Assembly: GCA_903632075.3 (NCBI GenBank)
Contig: CAHIKZ030000126.1
Location: 1,259,501 to 1,323,500 of the forward strand
DNA: 64,000 nucleotides
Source of the DNA: Acanthosepion pharaonis
Taxonomy: Eukaryota; Mollusca; Cephalopoda; Sepiida; Sepiidae
Reading direction: 5' to 3'
Shown: positions 13,204-21,999 of the stretch, in pieces
Numbering within the stretch: position 1 is the first letter of the stretch
Layout: each line of letters begins with the position of its first letter
Notes under the pieces: generated by a model
The model's database searches: none
What the model was told of the DNA's origin: nothing
What the model saw: the letters and a program-made list of their open reading frames with translations, nothing else
Position numbers and translations under genes: made by a program

Positions 13204-13922
13204 TTTTTTTTTTTACCAGAGTTATAGCACTCTGCATTTTTCCATGGACAGTCTTTCCCAAGATGTAATTTTCCACATTTGAGACATGGTTTTATATTCC
13301 TTTTTGCGTATTTTTCCTTAGCTTTTACCAATGCACATTTTTTATTCTGAAGTTTTTCAGCATCATGCTTCAGACTTAGCATTGTTTGGCAATCATCCAC
13401 TATTTCCTGTAGTGTTATGTTATTATTACATTCAATCTTTGTTAAAATTTTTGTTTGTACTTCAGCATCTTTTTCCACAGCTAGCCCTTGCATGAAAATT
13501 AATCCCTTGAACATATCCAGAGTCATTTCCTTTAGTTTAAATTGTTCACATTCCCTGTTGACAGTACCCACATATGTGACAAAATCTTCATCTTTTTTTC
13601 TGGTTAAATTCATGTACCTCCAACAAGCATGGAACAGAAGGCACTTGTTAATAAAAATTTCTGTCAGAATGTGTACTGTGTCTTCAAACCCTATTTCACT
13701 TGGTTTTCTCTGTAAAATATAATTGCAGTACTTTTCGTACTCTATTGGAGCTATTTTTCTTAGCAACTTGTTTTTTTCTTTTTTATCATCTTCACAGTTG
13801 CTGCATTCCTGACTAAATATTTCTCCATGTCTGTGAAAATATGCACCAAAAGTCAGTCTGTCATCAGGACTGTATATGAATTCTGATACGGTGTTTTGCA
13901 CTGCATCTAGTTGTTGAAACAT
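13200..13922 (-). CDS. gag: Gag-like protein of Ty3/gypsy element, 3'-truncated
   Basis: A 240-codon frame starts at an ATG at 13922. The first 170 residues are a helical, charged capsid-like region with ..FLQRKPSEIGFED and WRYMNLTRKKDEDFVTYVGT, the W-R-x-M/L...R...E.F..Y..R/T pattern of gypsy gags. A zinc knuckle follows at about residue 214 (CLKCGKLHLGKDC, spacing C-x2-C-x3-H-x4-C), then the start of a second knuckle (AECYNSG) cut off where the T-run and LINE sequence begin at 13203-13216. The gag is intact up to that break although the rest of the element is destroyed. Role: RNA packaging in the retrotransposon particle. Confidence 0.8.
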   Translation of the reverse strand: MFQQLDAVQNTVSEFIYSPDDRLTFGAYFHRHGEIFSQECSNCEDDKKEKNKLLRKIAPIEYEKYCNYILQRKPSEIGFEDTVHILTEIFINKCLLFHACWRYMNLTRKKDEDFVTYVGTVNRECEQFKLKEMTLDMFKGLIFMQGLAVEKDAEVQTKILTKIECNNNITLQEIVDDCQTMLSLKHDAEKLQNKKCALVKAKEKYAKRNIKPCLKCGKLHLGKDCPWKNAECYNSGKKKK

Positions 13923-14125
13923 TTTTCTTCAAAACCACTTCCAACAACTCTTTGCAACTGTAGCAGCTGTTGGTGTATTTTGTTGTTGTTGCTTCTGTTG
14001 TTATATTTCAACTATTGAAGCCAAAATTTTCTTCATATCTGCAAGAAAAGTTTTTTTTTTAAATCAACATGGTTGAAATTCTTGTAACTCCTGTTGCACA
14101 CACATGAGTTTCAAAAATCTAGTCA

Positions 14126-14545
14126 CCAACTATTATAACTCCAGTTATAATGTTGTGATTTTATATACAGCACTTGTGTTTGAGTATCCTTGCTGCCAAC
14201 TATTATAACTCCAGTTATAATGTTGTGATTTTATATACAGCACTTGTGTTTGAGTATCCTTGCTGCCAACTATTATAACTCCAGTTATAATGTTGTGATT
14301 TTATATACAGCACTTGTGTTTGAGTATCCTTGCTGCCAACTATTATAACTCCAGTTATAATGTTGTGATTTTATATACAGCACTTGTGTTTGAGTATCCT
14401 TGCTGCCAACTATTATAACTCCAGTTATAATGTTGTGATTTTATATACAGCACTTGTGTTTGAGTATCCTTGCTGCCAACTATTATAACTCCAGTTATAA
14501 TGTTGTGATTTTATATACAGCACTTGTGTTTGAGTATCCTTGCTG
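14126..14545. repeat. Perfect 70-bp tandem array, six copies
   Basis: Six head-to-tail copies start at 14126, 14196, 14266, 14336, 14406 and 14476, and a seventh partial copy from 14546 runs into the LTR. I saw no difference between copies. The unit starts CCAACTATTATAACTCCAGT and ends TGAGTATCCTTGCTG. The first 13 bases recur at the inner edge of the adjacent 5' LTR, so the array probably grew from the LTR/leader junction. The 3' LTR at 11569 has no such array. Confidence 0.95.
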
Positions 14546-14549
14546 CCAA

Positions 14550-14786
14550 CTATTATAAATCCCTATTATAAGGGTTATTGTTATAACACACTCTCATATT
14601 TGATATGACATAATTCATTAAAGTATTCTGTATATGTAATGCTTAAGTTATTGCTTCACACCCGTATAGTTAGTATGAAGACTGACTCCAATATGACTCC
14701 TACTGACCTCATACCATGGAACTCTTTATAGTATTGGATGAGTTCGTAGAGTCACCGGGGGTGTACTCTTTACTCCACAACAGCTT
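14550..14786 (-). repeat. 5' LTR of the Ty3/gypsy element
   Basis: Partner of 11569-11806 (shared blocks listed there). On the minus strand it opens TGTTGTGGAGTAAAGAGTAC and carries ACTATAAAGAGTTCCATGGT with a TATAAA-like core. The inner end merges with the 70-bp array, so the exact border and the primer-binding site are unclear. A TGGTGACTAGA stretch at about 14119-14129 on the minus strand, just beyond the array, is a possible displaced primer-binding site. Confidence 0.75.
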
Positions 14787-15341
14787 ATTATCACAAAGTT
14801 AATTAAGCCCATTCATAATAACAAATATTACAAGAAACATCAGTTAATGTATCTCTTGTGCCAAATCTTTTTGATTGCACTCTGTATGCTAATTGATGTT
14901 CTTAACACTCTTGATGATGTAAATTATCCCCTTGCTGCGGAAAGAGGAAATATTGAACCTTTAAAATAAAGTCTCTTGCAATAAACAATAATTTCTCTTC
15001 TTTGAAAACTTTATTATAACACTTCTTCTTTATTATGAAGGTGTCATTAACTTAATATCAACAACTATGGCAATTAACAAACAAAATATGTACATATTTT
15101 GGAAGGAACTCTATATAGTTATTTTAGGCTTTAGTTTTTATAATAATACTGTATTTGATGGCATTATATGAACCCCTCTCCATTTATTACAGTATTATGG
15201 AGTTAGGACAGTTACAAACATTAGTAGTATATGGTGTTCGGGTAACACTATTGTAGTAGATATCTCAATATTGCAGGAAAAATATTTCTTAAGCTTTAAT
15301 TTTAAAAAATGGTTGGAGGGGCTTATATGCTGTAAAATATA

Positions 15342-16590
15342 CAGGTTGCGAGCACTATTTGAGGACAATTTTAGTATGTTAAATAAACAGCAATATCTTA
15401 GCAAACAATGTATATATTTAATTCAAATTGACACAAATATCCTTCATGATACTTCTTTATCTAATTATTCTATGACTTTGACTTCAATGACTGCTTCTAT
15501 TCGGGCTCAAAACCGTCCACAAGCTGCAGTTAAGTGGTCCCTATTCATTTTAGACATCAGCTGGACAATGGTGGCCTTCAGTGCAGCTATGGTACTATGA
15601 GGATGTCAATTAGTCTCCCTTTCAATGACGCTCTACATGTAATAGTCCATAGGATTTAAATCTGGTGAGTTAGGAGGCCACATGTTGGGGGGGGGGGGTC
15701 ACATGATCATAAAAATTCTCATATAACCAATTCTGGGTTACAATGGCTTTGTGAGAAGGTGCAGAGTCTTGTTGAAAGACATATGGCCTTCCATTGCATA
15801 CTCTATTTATTCAGGGCTTAACAACCGTTTTAAGAACATTAATGTATCCAGTAGCATTGACCATAAGACCTGGTTGGAAAATGTAAGGTGGCATGACATG
15901 ACCTTCACTGCTCACACCTCCTAAAACCATCACAGTAGCCGGATATTTGGTGTGCATCACCCCGGGTACTTCAGAAGGAGATGCACATAGCCACCTGTCA
16001 TTCTGTCTGTCTGTTTTCTGATCTTGGTCAAAGTTTTTTTCATCAGAGAAAAACCAAAGCATGCCATGTTCATGGGGATTTTTCACTTTGATCAGCAACT
16101 GTTTTGAACGCATGAGACGGTTTTCCTGTGTCTTTGCCGATATGAATTGGCCTTTCCTCATTACATATGACATATCAAATGTCCTGATGTACCACGGTTC
16201 TGATACCTGAAGTTCTTTGACAATGGACCTCATTGATCTTCCAGGGTTCTCATCAATGATGTTTTGAAAATTCCTTATAAATTCTGATGTTCTCACAGTA
16301 TCAGAGCACTGTGAATGCTTTTTTCTTTATGCTACAGGGGAAACAGTGCCATCACATCTCTCTAGCTCCAACCGAACCTTATGAACAAATGATCTGGCAA
16401 CATGTAAAACGTTACTCATTTTTAAATCACTATGTTTTGCAGCTAACGCAACAATGGCTGCATGTCTTTTCATTTCTTGGATTAACATCTTCCTCTGACT
16501 GGGTTATCTGATATAAAAAAAATAATATTATAAATGATTTGAGTGTGTAGTGAACATAAAAAAATGTCCTCAAATAGCACTCACACCCTG
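15342..16590 (-). mobile_element. Mariner-type DNA transposon, nearly full length (1249 bp)
   Basis: Terminal inverted repeats are visible: left CAGGTTGCGAGCACTATTTG.. at 15342, and the right end, read inversely from 16590, CAGGGTGTGAGTGCTATTTG... Both continue AGGACA. Each end is flanked by TA (15340-15341 and 16591-16592), the target duplication of Tc1/mariner elements. The interior holds a minus-strand transposase relic from helix-turn-helix to the last catalytic region. Size is typical of mariner. Confidence 0.92.
15430..16480 (-). pseudogene. Mariner transposase, broken
   Basis: The longest open part (16296-15811, 161 codons) reads RTSEFIRNFQNIIDENPGRS...WFFSDEKNFDQDQKTDRQND..VMVLGGVSSEGHVMPPYIF. 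SDEK holds the first catalytic Asp. A TGA then interrupts the frame after VLKTVVKP. The same frame resumes with GRPYVFQQDSAPSHK, holding the second Asp, and the third lies in PPNSPDLNPMDYY about 34 residues on, after a frame change in a run of 12 G at 15687-15698. N-terminal helix-turn-helix remains can be read in another frame up to about 16480. It is a DNA-cutting and joining enzyme relic, not functional as read. Confidence 0.88.
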
Positions 16591-17116
16591 TAGTTATTGA
16601 AAGACTGATTGGTCTGTTTAATGTAGTTAATAATTAACTTTTAAGTGAGGTTGATAAACACTGACTTATTATTATTTGAACCATGTAAGTAAATCTCTGC
16701 ATACAATATTCTTCCCTATTATAAATTTGGTTCACCTTTAAGTTTTAATAACTTAAATTGCCATTAAGAATTATTAATTTAATATTAGCCATAAAATTTT
16801 CTGTAGAATAAAAAATGTTTAATTTTTTTGCTGTTGTATTACTGTTTGGGAAAAAACATCAAAGTTAAATGAATAAATATGTAGAAAATAGAGAGAAATG
16901 AGTTATATTATTATTATCATTTTTATTATTATCATTATTATCTATTTAGTACAACCCTTAGTCAAGATCTGGGGTATGAAAAGCTAGTCAAATATATGTA
17001 TTTCCTTTGTACAAATTTTGATGTTAAGTGATACTTAACATGTACAGTGTTTATATTTTCTTTACATTGATAATATTCTCCTGAGTAGATAAGTAATTCT
17101 ATACAGTGCAATTTTT

Positions 17117-17390
17117 TTAACCCTGGAACACTAACCATGGGTATATAGTACCCCGTGAAAATGTTCTTATTTTTAATTACAATTTTCAGTACCTGATTTT
17201 CTTACCTAAATAATGTTTTTCAGTTCCTGTTAATGTTAACTCAAAGTACAAAGTTTGAAGTGCCTGCATGTAAAATATTTCAAATAAAGATTTATATTTA
17301 ATATTTTTTTGATATTTTCAAAATCGGATATGATATACCCATGGTTAGTAGTGGTGTAACTTTAATTGATGGTTAGTGTTCTAGGGTTAA
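17117..17390. mobile_element. piggyBac-type MITE (274 bp including TTAA sites)
   Basis: The left end is TTAA followed by CCCTGGAACACTAACCAT. The right end read inversely is TTAA followed by CCCTAGAACACTAACCAT. That is 18-bp terminal inverted repeats with one mismatch, flanked by TTAA on both sides. The TTAA target and CCCTAGAA start are the signature of the piggyBac superfamily. An inner inverted pair (CCATGGGTATA and TATACCCATGG) sits just inside. No coding region, so it is a non-autonomous copy. Confidence 0.9.
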
Positions 17391-17540
17391 TCACTTTTAA
17401 ATAACGGCTACTAGAGTCTTTGTCTATATTTCTGAGATGAGCTATTGTAATTATTTACATTGTTCAGACTGTTGTCCTCATCTTTATTGCCATGTTCACA
17501 ACATGTCAGCTCTTGTACACTTACAGCTTTCCTCAAGTAC

Positions 17541-17740
17541 ACATGGCCCAGTGGATAAAAGCATTGGTTGAATCCAGTGACTTGACACAAAGAGTTGTGA
17601 GTTCAGTACCTGGATACTGCAGTGGTGAACAAAAAATGTGGCGTGTTGTGTTAAAGGGAGATAACTGAAACATCCAGAAGAGGCATGGAACAAGAACAAT
17701 CTACCCTGTGGATGAAATAAAGTGTTCAATTCAAAATTCT
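17541..17740 (+). mobile_element. tRNA-derived SINE
   Basis: The head has an A-box-like TGGCCCAGTGG (17544-17554) and a B-box-like AGTTCAGTACC (17600-17610) 46 bases further, the internal RNA polymerase III promoter spacing of a tRNA. A non-tRNA body follows (GTTAAAGGGAGATAACTGAA). The arms do not fold into a proper cloverleaf, so it is a SINE and not a tRNA gene. Confidence 0.7.
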
Positions 17741-18848
17741 AATCACCTGATAATAATAAAAATGATAATAATAATAACTCATTTCTCTCTATTTTCTACG
17801 TGATTTTATAAGGTAAAAATCCGAACAATGTAAATAATTACTAGAGTCTTGTCTGTACCTTTTTTGATCATACCCAGAGCTTCAATTTTTATAGGTATTT
17901 ATTATTATTATTATTATTGATGATGATGATGATGAATTGAAAGAATTAAAGAAGACAACAATTAGAAAATACAGAGATTGTGTTAAAATCAAGAATTCAT
18001 CATTAAACTTAGTTTGTATTTTGTACAAGATTCAATGATCTATAAGTTTATTTGCTTTTATACAGACTGTGTAGCTAAATTTATTTCAAGGATAGAGAAA
18101 AATATAAGGAATATGAAATTACCTCTGACATTCTATATTAAACCCTTTGTGTACTTTCTGCAACTGTTTTTCTCTCCTTTTTTTTAAAAAGCTGTTTTTA
18201 TTTCATCAACCAATAGGGAACACATTGAAGCCAACAGCAATTTGCCACTGTCAGAATTTGTGAACAATGCTGCTTTTTTTAATAATACTGTAGTATTGTC
18301 TTCACTGAAATAATCACCTTTTCTTCTAAGCCAAGATCTAGTCATGTTCTCACATATATATCACTGTTCCATTATAGAGTATATTTTTACAATAGGTGAA
18401 AAACACACTCTATCCAGAAGAAGATAATTTTTCTTCTTTTCATATATCTTAAGCTGAAAATTCAGATTAGCATAATATTCTCTTCTTTGGTATTGAAATA
18501 ATGACTTCATTTTACACAATCATAAGTAAATCCTCAATCATGTCTCTATATTTTTTTCTTCAATTCTAGACTTCAGTAAATTTTTGCTTAATTTTAACTG
18601 AAGACAACATTTCTGAAGAAACTTGCTGAGGTTCAACCTCACTCTTATTTGCTTACCTGACCAACACATTGACCATTATTTAACCAAAGGCTTTCTTTTG
18701 TGTTTATGTATCTATTAGATTATATGTCGTTTTAACAAAGTGCAATAAAAAAAATTCTTCTTGGAAGATGTTTTAATCTGGGCAGTAATGGGTCATCCTG
18801 CTAGTCTGCATATTTTATTCAGTATTAACATTGTTTTTTAAACCAATA

Positions 18849-18849
<1 letters not shown>

Positions 18850-18911
<62 letters not shown>
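18850..18911. repeat. (TA)n microsatellite, about 62 bp
   Basis: Pure AT dinucleotides. It directly abuts a sequence (ATCCAAGTGGATCCTAGTAA, from about 18940) that recurs beside the (TA)n at 21582-21618. Confidence 0.98.
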
Positions 18912-18914
<3 letters not shown>

Positions 18915-19602
18915 AAGGTAACAAATCTGTTGGTATATAATCCAAGTGGATCCTAGTAATATAAAATATTAAAACTGATTCATAAAAGAGCTTGATGTAT
19001 TTATTAATACAGAGCAATATAATTAATAAATGAATAAATCCAAAATTACCTCATATGGGGAATAGCGTATTTTGCAGACAATGATGTTGGTTGTCTGTCT
19101 TATCAACCCTGGCGTGCAATGAGTTCATGTCTATAAAGTTAAATGAGGTAGGAAGTAGATTTTAATTGTGAAAATTAACAAATCAACCCAAATCCAACTT
19201 GCCAAAAACAGAATTTATCCATTTCAATGTTTCAGTCAGGCAAAAGACACAAGACAGGAATCAGGGAAGGGTGAAAGGTATTTGTCTTAAAGGGAAGAAG
19301 TTTTATTAAAATAAACCTGAATATTAACCTTATGACACCAATATGAAAAAAATTAATTTTTAATTTAAAATTAAAAGAGAAATAAAAAATTAATCTAAAA
19401 ATAAATTTAAAATATATAGGTAAAAGGATGTAAGGGATTAACAGAATGAGATTTAGGGAGATATTCAATTAGGGGAAAATTTATAAATTGTAATTAATAT
19501 AGTATAAAATGGTTTTAGAGGAGGGGGAATTTCAATATGTAGATTAGAATTAGTTTTTGGTTTTTCTGTCGACATTTGAAAAGTTAAATGGGAGTGATTT
19601 TG

Positions 19603-19713
19603 GGTAGCTAATTAAAGTAAAACTATATTATAGAAAAATGGTAGCTAATCAAGGCAAAACTATATTATGGAAATATGGTAGCTAATTAAGGTAAAACCAT
19701 ATTATGGAAATTT
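19603..19713. repeat. 37-bp minisatellite, three copies
   Basis: Copies start at 19603, 19640 and 19677 with GGTAGCTAAT(T/C)AAGG-like units followed by AAAACTATATTATGG. Flanked by GTCGACATTT at 19569 and 19727. It lies inside the Penelope-like element. Confidence 0.9.
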
Positions 19714-19928
19714 GAATTTGTTTTTATGTCGACATTTTAACACTAATTCATTCCTCTAATTCAATAGTTGACTTTGATTATTGTATTTTCTTATTTTCAC
19801 ACCTATCTCTAAGACTATTAGGAATTTGTGCAGAAGCTATAATTTTCCAAATTATCTATGGGCTCAAATCTTTCTCCTTCAGTTACCCAAATTTTTTTGA
19901 ACAAGCTGTCTGGTGTTTTAGTTTAGGG

Positions 19929-20222
19929 TTAGAAAATGAGTGCCTCTGGGTATAAAAACTCTGTTTCCATTCCCCCCACAGAAATTCCAATGTAAACATT
20001 ATTAATTTTCATATTACCTTTGGGGAAAATGGTTGCTTGATATATAATCCTGGTAGATTTGCATTTGCCATTTACTGGACAATTCTCTTTAGATCTACAA
20101 CTACAGGAAGGTTTGATACCAGGTTTTTTGTTGGTTCCATAGAAATTTCTTAAGATATGGTTATTGTGTGAGTTAATAATATTATAGATGTTATTGATAC
20201 AAGAGTAGCTAATCTTAATCAT
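19929..20222 (-). pseudogene. C-terminal GIY-YIG-like fragment of a Penelope-like element
   Basis: A 97-codon frame contains KISYSCINNIYNIINSHNNH, then CSCRSKENCPVNGKC, a cysteine-rich C-x-C...C...C motif, and IIYQATI..NNVYIGIS near the end. The order Cys-rich motif, (I/V)IYQA and then YIG is that of the linker and GIY-YIG endonuclease of Penelope-like elements. The rest of the nuclease domain is lost after VYIGIS. Confidence 0.72.
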
Positions 20223-20424
20223 TTTCCTGTTGAAGATCTTACTTAAGTTGGATTTGGGTTGATTTGTTAACTTTCCCAGTTAAATTCTCTTCCTGCCTTA
20301 TCTAACTTTATAGACATGAACTCATTCCACACCGGGTTTGATAAGACAGACGACTGATATCATCATCTGCAATAGGCTAAAAATAGGCTATTCCCCATAT
20401 GAGGTAAATTTGGATTCATTTGTT

Positions 20425-20427
<3 letters not shown>

Positions 20428-20477
<50 letters not shown>
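20428..20477. repeat. (TA)n microsatellite, about 50 bp
   Basis: Separates the right arm of the Penelope-like element from the single arm of the 24.2-24.9 kb family at about 20480-20620. Confidence 0.98.
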
Positions 20478-20479
<2 letters not shown>

Positions 20480-20480
<1 letters not shown>

Positions 20481-20617
20481 TTAAAGTGTGCTATATTTAT
20501 GGGATAAAGTGCTCAATATCAGAGATAGAGCGTATGTAAATATAAAAGTGAACATTGAAGTCAACACTCAGGGGTGACAGGCTGTTTCATGCTAGATGCA
20601 ATTGTCAGGCTGCTTCA

Positions 20618-20671
<54 letters not shown>
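20480..20671. repeat. Single arm of an inverted-repeat family ending in (TA)n(CA)n
   Basis: Contains GCTCAATATCAGAGATAGAG, ACATTGAAGTCAACACTCAG and GGCTGTTTCATGCTAGATGC. All are shared with the two arms at 24256-24350 and 24770-24935. It runs into TA repeats (20620-20660) and CA repeats to 20671. Confidence 0.8.
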
Positions 20672-21579
20672 TACATCTATCTGTTGTAAATATTTTCATT
20701 TGCAAAATAAAACAATATTGTCTATAAGATCTGAAATGCTTTTAAAAAATGTTGATTTTGTGCCAACTATAAACACAACAAGTGCTTTCCTGGTATAGAA
20801 AAACTGACTACCAATAATTGGTCAGTATGAATGCTGGCTAAAATGTGACTTTTCTTGATAACAGCCTCTTATGAACTTTGCTAATTAAGTTCAGTCTTAG
20901 ACAAATGCATTGATCTTAGTCTGGCAAAGTTTTACTGTCAAAGCTTTGAGAAAATTAGACAAGGTACTTATATGGACTCACTCAGTCTCTGAAGAATGGC
21001 ACGTAAACCAAAGCCCTCTTTCTGTTAGCAGTTCCTTGATTCAATTGTTTAATTCTCTCTGATATAAAGTTGATTAGTTTATTTCAGACAGGAATGCTTA
21101 CATCTAAGAGTTGTGACAAGGAAGACCAGCACGAAATTTTCTAATAAAAGAAATCAGCTGTGTGTGTGTGCGTGTGTGGGCGGTTTGAGGTAAACAATAC
21201 ATCTTCAGATAATATTAGTCACACAAGCCCATGCAAGTTGATTAATTAACTCTGACATTGTGACTACAAGGAAAGACATCCTGAATTCTTGATTCTACTA
21301 CTAAACAATGTAGAGATTGTCCTGGTTTCTTAAAACTGTTTGCTTGTCAGAAAAAAAACAACCTTTTATCAGGAAGCTGAAGATATCTATTCATTGCCAA
21401 CAAAACAAAATAAGTCTTTTCTCAATTTAACACAAACAATTTTGTGCTTTAATTATTGTCAATGATGTCATTGGAAATTACCTGGGTGGGGGTTACTTGA
21501 CATTGCCTGAATTAAAGAAAGCTTTCTTAAGATTATTAACCATTCTTAGTTAATTTTATGTTGTCTTAAAAAGTAATTG

Positions 21580-21581
<2 letters not shown>

Positions 21582-21621
<40 letters not shown>

Positions 21622-21720
21622 CCATGGGTAAGTAATCCAAGTAGATCCTAATAATATAAAATATTAAAGCTAATCCACAAAAGAGATCACAATATATTTA
21701 TTATATAGCATATAAAGAAT
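21582..21720. repeat. (TA)n plus terminal piece of the 18.9-kb repeat
   Basis: TA tract 21582-21618, then ATCCAAGTAGATCCTAATAA and TATAAAATATTAAAGC, close to 18940-18985. A second copy of the same element edge, again against TA repeats. Confidence 0.8.
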
Positions 21721-21999
21721 TGACGGAGAAAGACCTGAACCCTCAAACTGACCGAGAATTCATAGGTTTTACTCAGACTCCTAGTAGCTTTAAGGGTAGA
21801 TGCAGTTTGTTTGAAGGAGAAAATTAGAATTTTTGAATTTAAAAATCAAAATATTTCACTGAATAAAAGGAATGAATTGGTTTCCAAGTGTCAACATAGA
21901 AGTAAATTTCAACTGATATAATATTATCTCAACCTTGCACTTTTCACATTCAGTTATCATCTATAAGTGAATTTTTTCTATATGTGAAATTTTCCTATA

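Larger units (their letters stand above)
11569..14786 (-). mobile_element. Rearranged Ty3/gypsy LTR retrotransposon with nested LINE
   Basis: In minus-strand order: 5' LTR (14786 to about 14550), a 70-bp tandem array, a gag frame (13922-13200), a LINE fragment in the same orientation in place of most of pol (about 13203-12095), a short possible pol tail (minus-strand translation near 11930-11990 reads HTKELEVDPRWKCYKVKYIG), a polypurine tract and the 3' LTR. Reverse transcriptase and RNase H are not visible. LTR similarity is moderate by eye, so insertion is not very recent. I could not define a clean target duplication. Confidence 0.75.
16880..17800. repeat. Composite inverted-repeat unit holding a MITE and a SINE
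   Basis: The left arm TGTAGAAAATAGAGAGAAAT (16880) continues GAGTTAT and an ATT-rich run to about 16930. Its inverse, ending ATTTCTCTCTATTTTCTACG, lies at about 17750-17800. Between the arms sit a piggyBac-type MITE (17117-17390), a copy of the dispersed TTATTTACA family (about 17450-17510) and a tRNA-like SINE (about 17541-17740). Confidence 0.6.
19030..20422 (-). mobile_element. Penelope-like element with inverted terminal arms
   Basis: Arms of about 165-175 bp at 19030-19200 and 20245-20422 are inverse copies. Shared blocks include TACCTCATATGGGGAATAGC, GTCTGTCTTATCAA, ATGAGTTCATGTCTATAAAG and AACAAATCAACCCAAATCCA. The interior carries a minus-strand GIY-YIG-type relic (19929-20222). Terminal repeats in inverted orientation are known for Penelope-like elements. 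A (TA)n tract follows each side (18850-18911 and 20428-20477). Most of the reverse transcriptase is missing. Confidence 0.75.

Noticed and set aside
13417..13722. 101-codon plus-strand frame
   Set aside because: Shadow of the minus-strand gag frame.
14126..14545. Regular 70-bp repeats as a CRISPR-like array
   Set aside because: Units are directly joined with no variable spacers, in an animal genome and at an LTR edge. It is a tandem satellite.
17541..17615. Possible tRNA gene
   Set aside because: A- and B-box-like motifs are present but the acceptor and anticodon stems do not pair, and a SINE body follows.
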